This document shows, one piece after another, positions 52,584 through 61,033 of a stretch of DNA of 64,000 nt. Origin of the DNA: Streptomyces sp. NBC_00690 (GTDB lineage: Bacteria > Actinomycetota > Actinomycetes > Streptomycetales > Streptomycetaceae); assembly GCF_036226685.1 (NCBI RefSeq), contig NZ_CP109009.1, positions 8,769,315 through 8,833,314 on the forward strand, read 5' to 3'. The notes below the pieces were generated by a model. It searched no databases. It saw only the letters and a list, made by a program, of their open reading frames with translations, and had not been told where the DNA came from. Each line of letters opens with the position of its first letter. Positions within the stretch are counted from its first letter, which is position 1. Position numbers and translations under genes: made by a program.

Positions 52584-53595
52584 CCCCACGAAGACCCGAC
52601 CCGCTGAGCGAAATGGCCTGGGCCGAAGACCCATGAACTAGGCATACATGTCAGGACCAGCGCCGGTCAGGGCAGGAAGTTCTGCTGCCATTGGAGCGAG
52701 TCCATGCTCAACGCGGCGTCCGCGAATTGAGCGGCCTACTCACACAGCAAGCCCGCGAGCGGCCTGCCGCCCTCGCCGTCCAGCCCAGCCGCGATGATCC
52801 GGTCCGCGACGCCCTTACACATCCCCTCCACCTAACCGACAGCACCGGCAAGCTAGCCCGCCACCTTGAAGAGCGTCATAGGGGCACCCCCACCTTCTGC
52901 TCCGGGCCCGGGAGAGGGGAAAAGCCAGGACGTTTCGCCGGAGACTGCGCCCTCGCTGGGCGGGACGCGTAGGTACGGCAGGGGTGTGGGGCCGGCGAAA
53001 TCCGCCGAGCCCCACACCCTTGCCCTACGCCCTTCGGCCCCGCGAGTGTCGTCATCGTCGGGTGGAAGGAAGCCCAGTGGCTGACCTATCGGCCGTTGCC
53101 ACCTTGCGGAGGGCCGCTGCAACGGGGCCTCCTATTGTTCTGCGGTGCGTGTCCGGACCGTTGGACCTGCGCCTCTCTTGTACGCGTGCGCACGCGTCCG
53201 CGGACTCGTGCATCCACGCGAACGTGGGAACGAGTTCAAGCATGGGGGGACAACGAGTCCCGGCCAAGAGATGTAGGCAAATATTTTCTCGCGGCCCGGA
53301 TAATCCGATGTGACCTGCGAATACGTGCCAGATTCGCGAGATATTAGATCCGGCGGCGAATCATCCATTGAACAATTCTATTCCGGACGTTAAATAACAG
53401 GGTAGTGCTTTATTTATGCTTTGCCTCCAATGGGAACTGGATCGGCATCTTCACGCGTATGCCTGGGTAATGTGGGCTTCGCCGACGCATGTGGCTGCAA
53501 CCACGAGCGCGAAGCCCTGTGCCCTGCAAGGCACTTGAGCACCAACGTTCCGGACCACGAACCGACCACCCGCCTCCTGTTGGGAGTCAACTTCC
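52584..53595. other. 1-kb gene-free region with terminator and AT-rich stretch
   Basis: No supported gene. A strong hairpin lies at 52982-53019. From about 53270 to 53420 the DNA is AT-rich for this genome (AATATTTTCTCGCGG, GAGATATTAGATCC, GTTAAATAACAGGG, TTTATTTATGCTTT). This fits a promoter region or the footprint of foreign DNA. Confidence 0.45.
52982..53019. terminator. 11-bp stem hairpin
   Basis: GGGTGTGGGGC (52982-52992) pairs with GCCCCACACCC (53009-53019). The loop (CGGCGAAATCCGCCGA) contains its own CGGC/GCCG stem. Likely a bidirectional terminator. Confidence 0.6.
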
Positions 53596-53823
53596 TTGTC
53601 TTTCCTGCTTCCTGAGCCCGTTCCTGCTGAGCAGAACGGGCCGTGCGCGCACACCCCTGCGAGCACCACGCAGTCCTCGCCGCTGGCCTCTTTACTCTTG
53701 CTCGTCATCCTCCTGGGCGCACTGGTCGTCCTGCTCGCCCGGGGAATGAAGCTGGAGGAGGCCCTGGCCATCCTGGGCGTCGCCGGTTTGATGGCCACCG
53801 AACTCCGCCAGCGGCTGCTCTGA
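53596..53823 (+). CDS. small single-pass membrane protein
   Basis: A 75-residue frame from a TTG start: PEPVPAEQNGPCAHTPASTT, then a membrane helix ASLLLLVILLGALVVLLARG, then an amphipathic helix EEALAILGVAGLMATELRQR. The start codon is uncertain. It lies 66 bp upstream of the HTH gene and may be co-transcribed. The family is not recognised. Confidence 0.5.
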   Translation: MSFLLPEPVPAEQNGPCAHTPASTTQSSPLASLLLLVILLGALVVLLARGMKLEEALAILGVAGLMATELRQRLL

Positions 53824-53889
53824 CCCGCCCCCCCCGGCCGGGCCCGTCCCACCGACGGGCCCGGCCCTGCTTCCGGGCTCGGGAAGGAG

Positions 53890-55050
53890 ATGGACACCGT
53901 GGCCCGCCCCATGAACCCCTTACCCCCCAGCGACGACCCGCTGATCACCTTCGCCCGCGACCTCCAAACGCTGCGCAAGAAGGCCGGCGACCCACAGCTG
54001 GCGACGATGGCCCAGCAGAGCGGGATATCCACCGCGACACTGTCAAACGCCCACGCGGGCAAGAAACTGCCCACCTGGACCACCGTCAACGGCTACGTCC
54101 TGGCCTGCGGCGGCAACCCCGAGGACTGGAGCGCGCGCTGGGAAAGCCTCCGCCTGGCAACCGCCACACCCCCCGCCGATCTGTGCCGCGAGGCACTGCA
54201 CCGATGGGAGCGCACCGCCGACCTCACCCCGCCGCAGGTCACCCACGAAAGCGAACTGCGCGAACTCCTCACGACGCTGCTCAACTTCAACGGTCTCAGC
54301 CACCGCACCCTCGCCCAACAGGCCCCCGGCTACTCCCACGTCACCTACAGGGCCGTCCTACGCGGCACGCGCCCACTGCGAGCCAAGATCCTCTACCAAA
54401 TCCTCATCGGCTGCGGCGTCCACTCCCTGCGCAGCCAGGAGGCATGGTTCCACCTCCTGGGCCGCTTCTCCGCGCGGGAAGCCGTGGAGGGCGGCAAGCT
54501 GCTGGCCCGCGTGCAGCAACCCCTGCGATACGCCGGCGACATCAACATGAAAATGCTCAAGGACATCCTCGAACGCCTGGAGCGCGGCCGCGGCCTATCC
54601 GCCCTCAACAACATCTCCCACGACAACATCAGCGCCCTGCACACCGCCTACGAGGACATGCTGGCGCTGCTGCTGTCCTCCCTACAACGCTCCGACACCC
54701 AACTACCGAACAAACTCGGCTACGCCTTCAACCAGGTCGTGCGCGAGCTGCACAACAGCTCGATTCCCCATCCGGCCGCCATCACCGCCCTCGTCCCACT
54801 CGCCATGCCGTTCCACCCCCGCCTGTGCACCCGGGTCACCATGGCACTGAAGAACGGGGGCGAGCTGCTGCGCCGGGCGAACAACGGCGAACTCGGTGTC
54901 CACGGCCCCTCCGGGCTCCGGATGCCTCCGCTAGCACCCAGTACACCGTCCCAGCACACCGCACAGGCAGTCCGTAAGCCAGTTCCCCAGGGCGCGGGCA
55001 GCTGGCGACAGAGCACAAACCCAGCGCTCCGGTTCACATGGGCCACCTGA
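53890..55050 (+). CDS. XRE-family HTH regulator with long C-terminal domain
   Basis: A 386-residue protein. The N-terminal Cro/C1-type HTH is ITFARDLQTLRKKAGDPQLA, QQSGISTATLSNAHAGKKLP. A second HTH-like region appears at about residue 120-160 (NGLSHRTLAQQAPGYSHVTY-RAVLRG). The rest is helical (MKMLKDILERLERGRGLSAL). The C-terminal 45 residues are Pro/Ser-rich. It resembles the Streptomyces regulators that precede small membrane or secretion genes. RBS GGAAGGAGA is at 53881-53889, so the start is well supported. Confidence 0.8.
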   Translation: MDTVARPMNPLPPSDDPLITFARDLQTLRKKAGDPQLATMAQQSGISTATLSNAHAGKKLPTWTTVNGYVLACGGNPEDWSARWESLRLATATPPADLCREALHRWERTADLTPPQVTHESELRELLTTLLNFNGLSHRTLAQQAPGYSHVTYRAVLRGTRPLRAKILYQILIGCGVHSLRSQEAWFHLLGRFSAREAVEGGKLLARVQQPLRYAGDINMKMLKDILERLERGRGLSALNNISHDNISALHTAYEDMLALLLSSLQRSDTQLPNKLGYAFNQVVRELHNSSIPHPAAITALVPLAMPFHPRLCTRVTMALKNGGELLRRANNGELGVHGPSGLRMPPLAPSTPSQHTAQAVRKPVPQGAGSWRQSTNPALRFTWAT

Positions 55051-55243
55051 GCTTGGTCTGTCCCCGCGCCATCGGGCGCGGGGACAATTGTCGGTCAGGA
55101 AGCGTGGCCCCGTCATGCCGACTCCTAGATTGATCAATTGCAAGGGGTGCCTGCGGAGGGTGTGGGTGTGGGCGGCGGCCGAAGCCACCGCGAGACTCGG
55201 GTGGCGGGCTGCCGGCCGCTGGTTGTCGAGTGGCAGCGGGCGG

Positions 55244-55440
55244 TCAGGCGTCAGGGTTGACTTCGGGGTGCGTGAACCGCACGGGCTTGCCCAGCGACGG
55301 GGCGTAGGCGATTTCGGCTCGGGTGCTGTCTCCGATGTAGTCGCCGACTACGAGCACCTCATCAGCGAGTCGGATCTTCGCCTGGTGCAGATCGTCGAGT
55401 CGAATCTTCAGCGCCTCGACCTCGACGGGATCGGACCATA
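55244..55440 (-). pseudogene. 3' fragment of nucleoside-deoxyribosyltransferase-like gene
   Basis: A minus-strand frame with no start codon reads EALKIRLDDLHQAKIRLADE, VLVVGDYIGDSTRAEIAYAP and SLGKPVRFTHPEVNPDA before a TGA at 55244. This is the C-terminal half of a small Streptomyces protein resembling the nucleoside 2-deoxyribosyltransferase fold (DSTRAEIAYA-type motif). The 5' part is missing beyond about 55445. Confidence 0.55.
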
Positions 55441-55720
55441 GTTCGGTGCGCTCACGATGAGGTCTCCTCCGCAGCGAGAGCAGGACGGAATGTCAGAAGA
55501 GCGTTTGACCTGGAAGTTGTTCAACGGCCCTCCCGAGTGTGGGTTCACCAGCCGTCTAACGCCCGTTTCCAGCCACCAGTCCATGCCCCTGCACGCGCCA
55601 TTCCCCCGATACCACCCAAGCCGTGGGGCTCTGGCTGGACAGGGTCTGGCCGAAGCACTCGAAGCGAAGAAGTCGACAGACAGCCGCAAGCCGTGGGCTC
55701 CCACTCCCTTAGACCGTGTC

Positions 55721-56538
55721 TCACGTGGTGATCTTGGAGAGCTTGTTGTAGCAGGTCATGGCTGCGGCGAGGCCGAGGAAGGCTAGGAAGTGACCGCCCT
55801 TGCGTTCATAGCGGACGGTCAGGCGGCGGTATCCGAAGAGCCATGAGATCGACCTCTCGATCTTCCACCGGTGCCTTCCGAGGCGTTCTGAAGACTCCAC
55901 ACCCGGCCGGGCGATCCGTGGAACGATGTTGCGCTCGCGTAGCCACGCCAGGTTGCCTGCCGAGTGGTACGCCTTGCCGGCCCGGACCTTGTCGGGGCGT
56001 CGCCGACGGGGGCCGCGACGTGAGCGGACAGCCGGGATCCCGAGGATGAGCGGGCGAAGCGCTTGGACATCGTTGACGTTTGCGGCAGACACCCCGACGA
56101 CCACAGGCAGCCCCTGCGCATCGGTCAGAACGTGCAGTTTGCTGCCCGATTTGCCTCGGTCAACCGGATTCGGCTCCGTCTGCGGACCCCCCTTTTCGCG
56201 CGCACCGAGGCAGCGTCGACGATCACAGAGCTCCAGTCGAGCCCGCCACGGGCTCCGATGTCGTCCAGAACCACCCGGTGCAGGCGACGCCACACTCCGG
56301 ATGCGGTCCAGACGGAGAACCTCCGGTGAGCCGTCGCCGGCGACACTCCGAATGACGGTGGCAGATACCGCCACGCGCACCCGCTGGTCAGCACGTACAC
56401 GACGGCCGTGAACACGGCACGCTGGTCGATCGACGCGGTGCCACCGCCTTGCGGGCGCGAGCGGAAGGACGGCAGTACCGGCTCGACCATGGCCCATAGA
56501 TCATCCGGCACGAGCCGCTGCGACAGATCCCCACCCAT
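55721..56538 (-). CDS. IS5-type transposase with programmed frameshift
   Basis: The first frame (56538-56125) reads LSQRLVPDDLWAMVEPVLPS, TSGCAWRYLPPSFGVSPATA, GLDWSSVIVDAASVRA. At GCGAAAAGGGGGG a -1 shift leads into KGGPQTEPNPVDRGKSGSK, GVSAANVNDVQALRPLI, and ERSISWLFGYRRLTVRYER, ending KITT at 55721 inside the left inverted repeat. DDE positions are in VIVDAAS, AANVNDVQ and KIERS. It appears intact. Confidence 0.85.
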
Positions 56539-56630
56539 GAACGATCATGATGCCGCTGCCGGGCGGCGGCCCCCGGCGACGGTCGGTGTAAACGTTGGGC
56601 TGGTTGCCCTTGCCGCCTCAGAATGGGTGC

Positions 56631-57011
56631 ATGGCTCCTCCTTCCGTCGACCCGCGCCCGTTGAACGCCGGTGAGCGCGCAGTGCTTCAACACGTCCTGT
56701 CGGCGGAGTTCGTCGGCGCGTCGCAACTGCGGAGTCAACTGGACCGCACCGAGGTGACCGCTGTCTGGGGGCCCGACTCGGTGAGCGTCGACCTGCAGGT
56801 CCGAGAAACTTGCCAGCATGCAGCACTGCCGACAGAGCTCGTACCCGTAGACGCGCACGTCCATGACCCGTCCGGCGCCTACGTCGGCACGATCCTCGTA
56901 TGGACGGACCAGGGAGCCACGCTCGCAGCCCTGGAGTTTGCCTGGATCACCGACGAGATGCCCACGTCTCTCCCGGCCATCGTGGACGGCCGACTCAGCT
57001 GGCCAGCCTGA
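56631..57011 (+). CDS. passenger gene of IS element, hypothetical protein
   Basis: A 126-residue soluble protein: LNAGERAVLQHVLSAEFVGA, SQLRSQLDRTEVTAVWGPDS, VSVDLQVRETCQHAALPTEL, and LVWTDQGATLAALEFAWITD. It looks like a conserved Streptomyces alpha/beta protein of unknown role. It is divergent from the transposase and fully inside the element's inverted repeats, so it moves with it. The start is the ATG at 56631. Confidence 0.7.
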   Translation: MAPPSVDPRPLNAGERAVLQHVLSAEFVGASQLRSQLDRTEVTAVWGPDSVSVDLQVRETCQHAALPTELVPVDAHVHDPSGAYVGTILVWTDQGATLAALEFAWITDEMPTSLPAIVDGRLSWPA

Positions 57012-57080
57012 CAGGGCTGTCCCCCTGAGCACCTATGGCCCTGCGGCGAGCAAGATCGCCACGTGAGACACCGTCTTAGG

Positions 57081-57192
57081 TCGCCTTAGCCCGACATTCG
57101 AACCGGCTTATGTCGCCTCAGCTTGACACTTGACCGGCTTATGTCGCCCCTGGGGCGACATAAGCCGGTCAAGTGTCGGGAAATCCCGACAC
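57081..57192. repeat. tandem and inverted repeat cluster
   Basis: Two direct repeats of about 31 bp, 57081-57112 and 57113-57143 (both ending ACCGGCTTATG and beginning TCGCC), run into a 26-bp perfect inverted repeat with one central base (57125-57150 and 57152-57177). GTGTCGGG-AAAT-CCCGACAC (57172-57191) is a further perfect palindrome. The pattern GGCTTATGTCGCC thus appears three times. It starts immediately next to the IS right end. It may be a transposase/recombinase binding array or the end of another element. Confidence 0.85.
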
Positions 57193-57205
57193 AGTTCAGC
57201 GGCGC

Positions 57206-57481
57206 TCAGCGCCCCGCCCCCGCCCCTGCCCCTGCCCCTGGCCGTTTCGAGTTCGTGCTGGCCGCCGGAGTCGACGTCCTCGCGGCCAAGGCGGCATCGA
57301 GCCGGGCAGATAGTTCCACCAGTTCCGTGTGTTGCTCACCAGTTGGATTCTCGCCTACGGCGACCCTAGGCACGGCTCCCCGACCACTCACTCCGCTGGT
57401 GCGCGCACCGTTTGGAACCCTGCTCCCGTGGCATCCCGGCCCCGAAGCCGAACCCCATCCTGATTCTGAGCCCGGGGTCAC
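57206..57481 (-). pseudogene. possible gene fragment
   Basis: A minus-strand frame ending at 57206 includes VAVGENPTGEQHTELVELSA and RLDAALAARTSTPAASTNSK with coding-like composition, then an Ala/Gly repeat. It has no recognised family or convincing start. The rest of 57193-57557 shows nothing else. Confidence 0.25.
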
Positions 57482-57557
57482 CTCGAGTACCAGGGCTCTG
57501 CCGGTGTGGCGGAACGGAGAGCTGTGTATTGAGCAATCTCTTCAAGGTGGCAACCAG

Positions 57558-60332
57558 TTAGGCACTGGTCTCAGCGGCTAACGCATCCTGGCATTGGCGC
57601 AGGATCGGCTCAAGTTTTTCCGCCTCGACGGGCAGCGCTCGTTGTAGATCGTTCAGGTCGTCCACGAGCTCCTGGACCCGAAACGCAGATGGACCTGCCG
57701 CGAGGAATTGGACCGTCATCTCGTACGCCCGGCCCCAATCAGGTACCGCACATAGCACTACCACCAGATTTCCCTGTGCTGAGAGGGTTTCCTCGTTGTT
57801 GCTACTGCCTTCGATCGTGGCGAGATAGACCGCTACCGCACTGGCTAGATGTTCAGCGGCTCCGCCGGCCCCAGAACAACGCAACGCAATCGCGTACTGG
57901 TACCGGCACCAGCCCTCGTCCATGCCGAGCTCAATGGCACGGCTAAGATCGGCCAGTGCTTCGTCGTATCGGCCCATGTGGCGGTGGGTCTCGCTGCGGT
58001 AGACGGCAGCCCAACCATTCTGTGGGTGGAGTTCGAGGACGTGGTTGTAGTCGGTGAGTGCTTCGTCGTATCGGCCCATGAGGTGGTAGGTGAGGCCGCG
58101 TTCGTTGATGGCCCAGGTGTCCTGCGGGTCCATCTCGATGCCGCGGTCGAAGTCCACCAGTGCCTCGCCGTAACGACCCATCAGGCAATGGACCTGTCCG
58201 CGGGTTGAGAGCATCCAGCCCTCGTCCGGCTCAAGCGAGATAGCACGGTTGAGATCCAGGAGAGCATCCTCATATCTGCCCGCCAGCCGGTGAAGAGCTC
58301 CCCGACGCTTGATGGCGGCAGTGTCCTGTGGGTGGAGTTCGAGGACGTGGTTGTAGTCGGTGAGTGCTTCGTCGTATCGGCCCATGAGGTGGTAGGTGAG
58401 GCCGCGTTCGTTGATGGCCCAGGTGTCCTGCGGGTCCATCTCGATGCCGCGGTCGAAGTCCACCAGTGCCTCGCCGTAACGACCCAGGACCCCATACGTC
58501 AGGGCGCGACCTGCATAGGCACGGGCGAGGGCCGGGTTGATGCGCAGTGCGGCCGTGTAGTCGCCAAGGGCGCTGCTGTGGCGGCCATGGTTGTGGTGGT
58601 CGCTGGCGCGCACCGCGTGGGCCAGCGCCCGCCCAGTAGTTCTGAGCTCGGGGAGGGACAGCAAGACGGCGACGCTGTCCGCGCTGTCGTTGCTGGTGCC
58701 GACAGCGTCGTGAAGCCGCCGCCCGATGTCGGCAAGAGTGCTGGATTCGCTGTCGTCGCCGGCCTGGATGAGCATGCGTGCCCAGCGTCTGCAGACCTCC
58801 GGACCGTGGTCGCAAGCATGAACGGTCTGCTCGAGAGCTTCCGCCAGCGCGTGCCGGGGGCGGGCGCACAACTGGTGGTACGTCTCGTTCAATAGGTGTT
58901 CCCGCCAAGCACGGTCGTCCCAAAAATTGCGTGGCTCAAGGCCTTGCTCCTGAGCGGTCCGCCACTGACGGAAGGCCTCCGACAACCTGGCATGCCGATC
59001 GGCCCACTGGGCCGGGGAATGGGTGCGCTGGAGCCGCAGCACCTGCGAGCGAATAACATCGTGGTACCTGCACGCGCCGGCTTCCTCAGTGACGAACGGC
59101 AAACGGCGCAGCCACCCGTAGCCCTCGTCTCCCGGCTCGGACGCAGGCATGGCCGCCTGGTAGATGTCCGCATTCAGCTGCAGAGGCAGAGCGCAGGCAA
59201 GGATCGCCGCCCGCCGCTGAGGGTCGTTCTCCCACTTGAGGAACCGACTGACCACAGTATCGGCGGGATCACCGACCTCCTCCAACGCCTGCGGACGACC
59301 CAGTGCCAAGGCATCCAGAAGTACCGGCAGCCGTCCCGAAGCACGCAGGATGACCTCAGTCACCTCCTCATCGATCACCCCCCGCGCGGCGAGCAGAGCA
59401 CGGGCCTCGTCATCGGTGAACACATCCAGCGGCACCTCACAAACCAGATCCAGGTGATCACCCCAGCAGACCGGATCCAGCCGTCCCTGACCGGCAATCA
59501 CGGTCACCACGTTCACCGGCACCTCCCCGTACACCTCACTGACCATCACATCCCGCAGCCAACGATCCAGAAGAGGAGCCGTCCGTTCGTATGTGTCGAA
59601 GAACAGCACCACCCACGGACGACGCCCCACAACCGCTCCGAGATCCTCAAGAAGAACCGGACTCAACACCTCTACCGGCGAGAGGACCAGCCGCACATCA
59701 TCAGCGCTGCGCAGCCGAGCACTGAGAACGGCCCGCGCTCGATCCATCCCCGCCGCCACCAACTGCGGGTTGACCGCACTTGCTAGAGCCCCCACCCCCG
59801 GCACCAACCCCAGACCCACCAGGCTGGACTGCGCGATGAACAGACTCGACCCCGACGCCGGAATGACCTCCGCGCCCTCGCCGCTGCTGGCCCCAGACTC
59901 CGACCCCTGCGCCGCCGCAATCTCCTGGAGAACCGAAGCGGCATCAACTTCATGTTGCTTCTGCCGATACACGGCCAAGTGCTTGTCAAACCCCTTCAGC
60001 ACACAACCCTGCTGCCCGAACTGCGTACTGATGGCCTCCATAGCCTCCGGCACACTGTGCACCCCGTCACCCACCACCGCAGTCACCGCGCCCATCTCAC
60101 GCGCTAACTCCTCCCACCGCCGCACCAGCGTCGACTTGCCCACGCCGGCAAGACCCCGCACATGGAAGAGAAACTGATACCCCTCGCTCCCAGCTCCTTC
60201 AGAGAGGTTCTCCCGGAACACCGCCAGCTCATGCCGTCGACCCATGAACCTGCCACTGCGCCGCCGCTGGATCATCTCCCGCCGCGACACTGTTCTCCCT
60301 GCCATACCAAACCCCCGTGCCGGACGTATCAA
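57558..60332 (-). CDS. STAND-type ATPase with TPR repeats
   Basis: A 924-residue signal-transduction ATPase. An N-terminal AAA/NACHT-like domain has Walker A RGLAGVGKSTLVRRWEEL (about 59-76) and Walker B-type RPWVVLFFDTYERTAP (about 245-260). A winged-helix-like middle follows (QRTHSPAQWADRHARLSEA), then about eight TPR units from residue 560. Each TPR reads GRYGEALVDFDRGIEMDPQ-type. A 161-bp segment of the TPR region is present twice (306 bp apart). Such proteins sense ligands and oligomerise, often in defence or regulation. The start is uncertain: ATGs at 60332, 60305, 60275 and 60245 are possible. Confidence 0.8.
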   Translation of the reverse strand: MIRPARGFGMAGRTVSRREMIQRRRSGRFMGRRHELAVFRENLSEGAGSEGYQFLFHVRGLAGVGKSTLVRRWEELAREMGAVTAVVGDGVHSVPEAMEAISTQFGQQGCVLKGFDKHLAVYRQKQHEVDAASVLQEIAAAQGSESGASSGEGAEVIPASGSSLFIAQSSLVGLGLVPGVGALASAVNPQLVAAGMDRARAVLSARLRSADDVRLVLSPVEVLSPVLLEDLGAVVGRRPWVVLFFDTYERTAPLLDRWLRDVMVSEVYGEVPVNVVTVIAGQGRLDPVCWGDHLDLVCEVPLDVFTDDEARALLAARGVIDEEVTEVILRASGRLPVLLDALALGRPQALEEVGDPADTVVSRFLKWENDPQRRAAILACALPLQLNADIYQAAMPASEPGDEGYGWLRRLPFVTEEAGACRYHDVIRSQVLRLQRTHSPAQWADRHARLSEAFRQWRTAQEQGLEPRNFWDDRAWREHLLNETYHQLCARPRHALAEALEQTVHACDHGPEVCRRWARMLIQAGDDSESSTLADIGRRLHDAVGTSNDSADSVAVLLSLPELRTTGRALAHAVRASDHHNHGRHSSALGDYTAALRINPALARAYAGRALTYGVLGRYGEALVDFDRGIEMDPQDTWAINERGLTYHLMGRYDEALTDYNHVLELHPQDTAAIKRRGALHRLAGRYEDALLDLNRAISLEPDEGWMLSTRGQVHCLMGRYGEALVDFDRGIEMDPQDTWAINERGLTYHLMGRYDEALTDYNHVLELHPQNGWAAVYRSETHRHMGRYDEALADLSRAIELGMDEGWCRYQYAIALRCSGAGGAAEHLASAVAVYLATIEGSSNNEETLSAQGNLVVVLCAVPDWGRAYEMTVQFLAAGPSAFRVQELVDDLNDLQRALPVEAEKLEPILRQCQDALAAETSA
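58020..58180. repeat. 161-bp duplicate within TPR region, copy 1
   Basis: Identical to 58326-58486 at an offset of 306 bases, which is 102 codons or exactly three 34-residue TPR units. Recent unequal recombination inside the gene is the likely origin. Confidence 0.85.
58326..58486. repeat. 161-bp duplicate within TPR region, copy 2
   Basis: Second copy of the 161-bp segment at 58020-58180, encoding the same TPR sequence (INERGLTYHLMGRYDEALTD). Reading frame is kept. Confidence 0.85.
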
Positions 60333-60569
60333 CCCTGCGGGCCCAAAGGGCGCACAGCCTCACTGATCGCTGGACTCTACGACTACCAGCCCGGGGCCCC
60401 CGCCGGGGAGTTCTGCTGACATCTAGGCCATCCGGCTATTGAACCCAACACGAGAGCTGGAAGGCCGCCCATAGAAGAGGAGGTCACGTCTGACCTCTTG
60501 ACGCTGCCGTGACGGCGGGCAGATTGTGTTCATTCGCGTCACCGTTCCACCCCGATAGGGGGCTTTTGC

Positions 60570-60728
60570 ATGTCGTTCACCTGGCGCTACGTGGTGCGCC
60601 CCGATGGTTCCTTCTGCCGCATCGGCAACCTCGACGGCAGCTTCGACAATGTGCCCGATGCAACGCGCTCACTATGCCGACTCCTCGCAGCGCGGCGCTC
60701 GCTGGCCGGACCCCCGCATATGTTGTGA
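60570..60728 (+). CDS. small hypothetical protein
   Basis: A 52-residue frame MSFTWRYVVRPDGSFCRIGN, LDGSFDNVPDATRSLCRLLA with Streptomyces-like codon use. It has a T-rich upstream stretch and no strong ribosome site. It ends shortly before the terminator at 60761. No family is recognised. Confidence 0.4.
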   Translation: MSFTWRYVVRPDGSFCRIGNLDGSFDNVPDATRSLCRLLAARRSLAGPPHML

Positions 60729-60760
60729 ACCCGCTTGAGGGCACCGCCTGGGGCAGGGCA

Positions 60761-60804
60761 AGGGCCTGACTCACCCACCAGCGCGGGTGAGTGACTCAGG
60801 CCCT
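60761..60804. terminator. two-part terminator hairpin
   Basis: AGGGCCTGA (60761-60769) pairs with TCAGGCCCT (60796-60804), and inner CTCACCC (60770-60776) pairs with GGGTGAG (60785-60791). It sits between the small plus-strand gene and the minus-strand peptidase operon, so it can end both. Confidence 0.7.
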
Positions 60805-60820
60805 GGAGATTGTTCGAGTG

Positions 60821-61033
60821 TCAGCTGAGTACCAGGTCCTTACCAAAAGCGATCTTGGTGGTCCTGGTGGGTGGGGTGCTGTGGGGTTCAACGTCGTGTG
60901 GCCATAGCTGTGCCCGCATAGGGGTTCGAAGCGGTAGTGGGGGAGGCGGCGTCTCCGCGGTCGAGTGCTTCGCGGTCGGTTCGGGCCGCCGCAGCGCAGT
61001 GAGCTCGGAGAGGGGGTAGTCGTCGACGTTCAT
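60821..61033 (-). CDS. small Pro-rich protein coupled to peptidase E
   Basis: A 70-residue protein: MNVDDYPLSELTALRRPEPT, AKHSTAETPPPPLPLRTPMR, AQLWPHDVEPHSTPPTRTTK. Its ATG overlaps the peptidase stop as ATGA, which supports translation. The Pro-rich acidic/basic composition suggests disorder. No family is recognised. It has no Cys-rich or leader-like pattern, so a peptide-precursor role is only a remote possibility. Confidence 0.5.
   Translation of the reverse strand: MNVDDYPLSELTALRRPEPTAKHSTAETPPPPLPLRTPMRAQLWPHDVEPHSTPPTRTTKIAFGKDLVLS

Larger units (their letters stand above)
55712..57075 (-). mobile_element. IS5-type (IS427-like) element carrying a passenger gene
   Basis: 1364 bp bounded by 25-bp inverted repeats, GACCGTGTCTCACGTGGTGA... 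at the left and its complement at 57051-57075 (3 mismatches). They are flanked by a TTA target duplication (55709-55711 and 57076-57078). It contains a frameshifted IS5 transposase and, divergently, an unrelated 126-residue gene. IS5/IS427 elements are normally about 0.8-0.9 kb, so the extra ~0.5 kb is passenger DNA. Confidence 0.85.
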
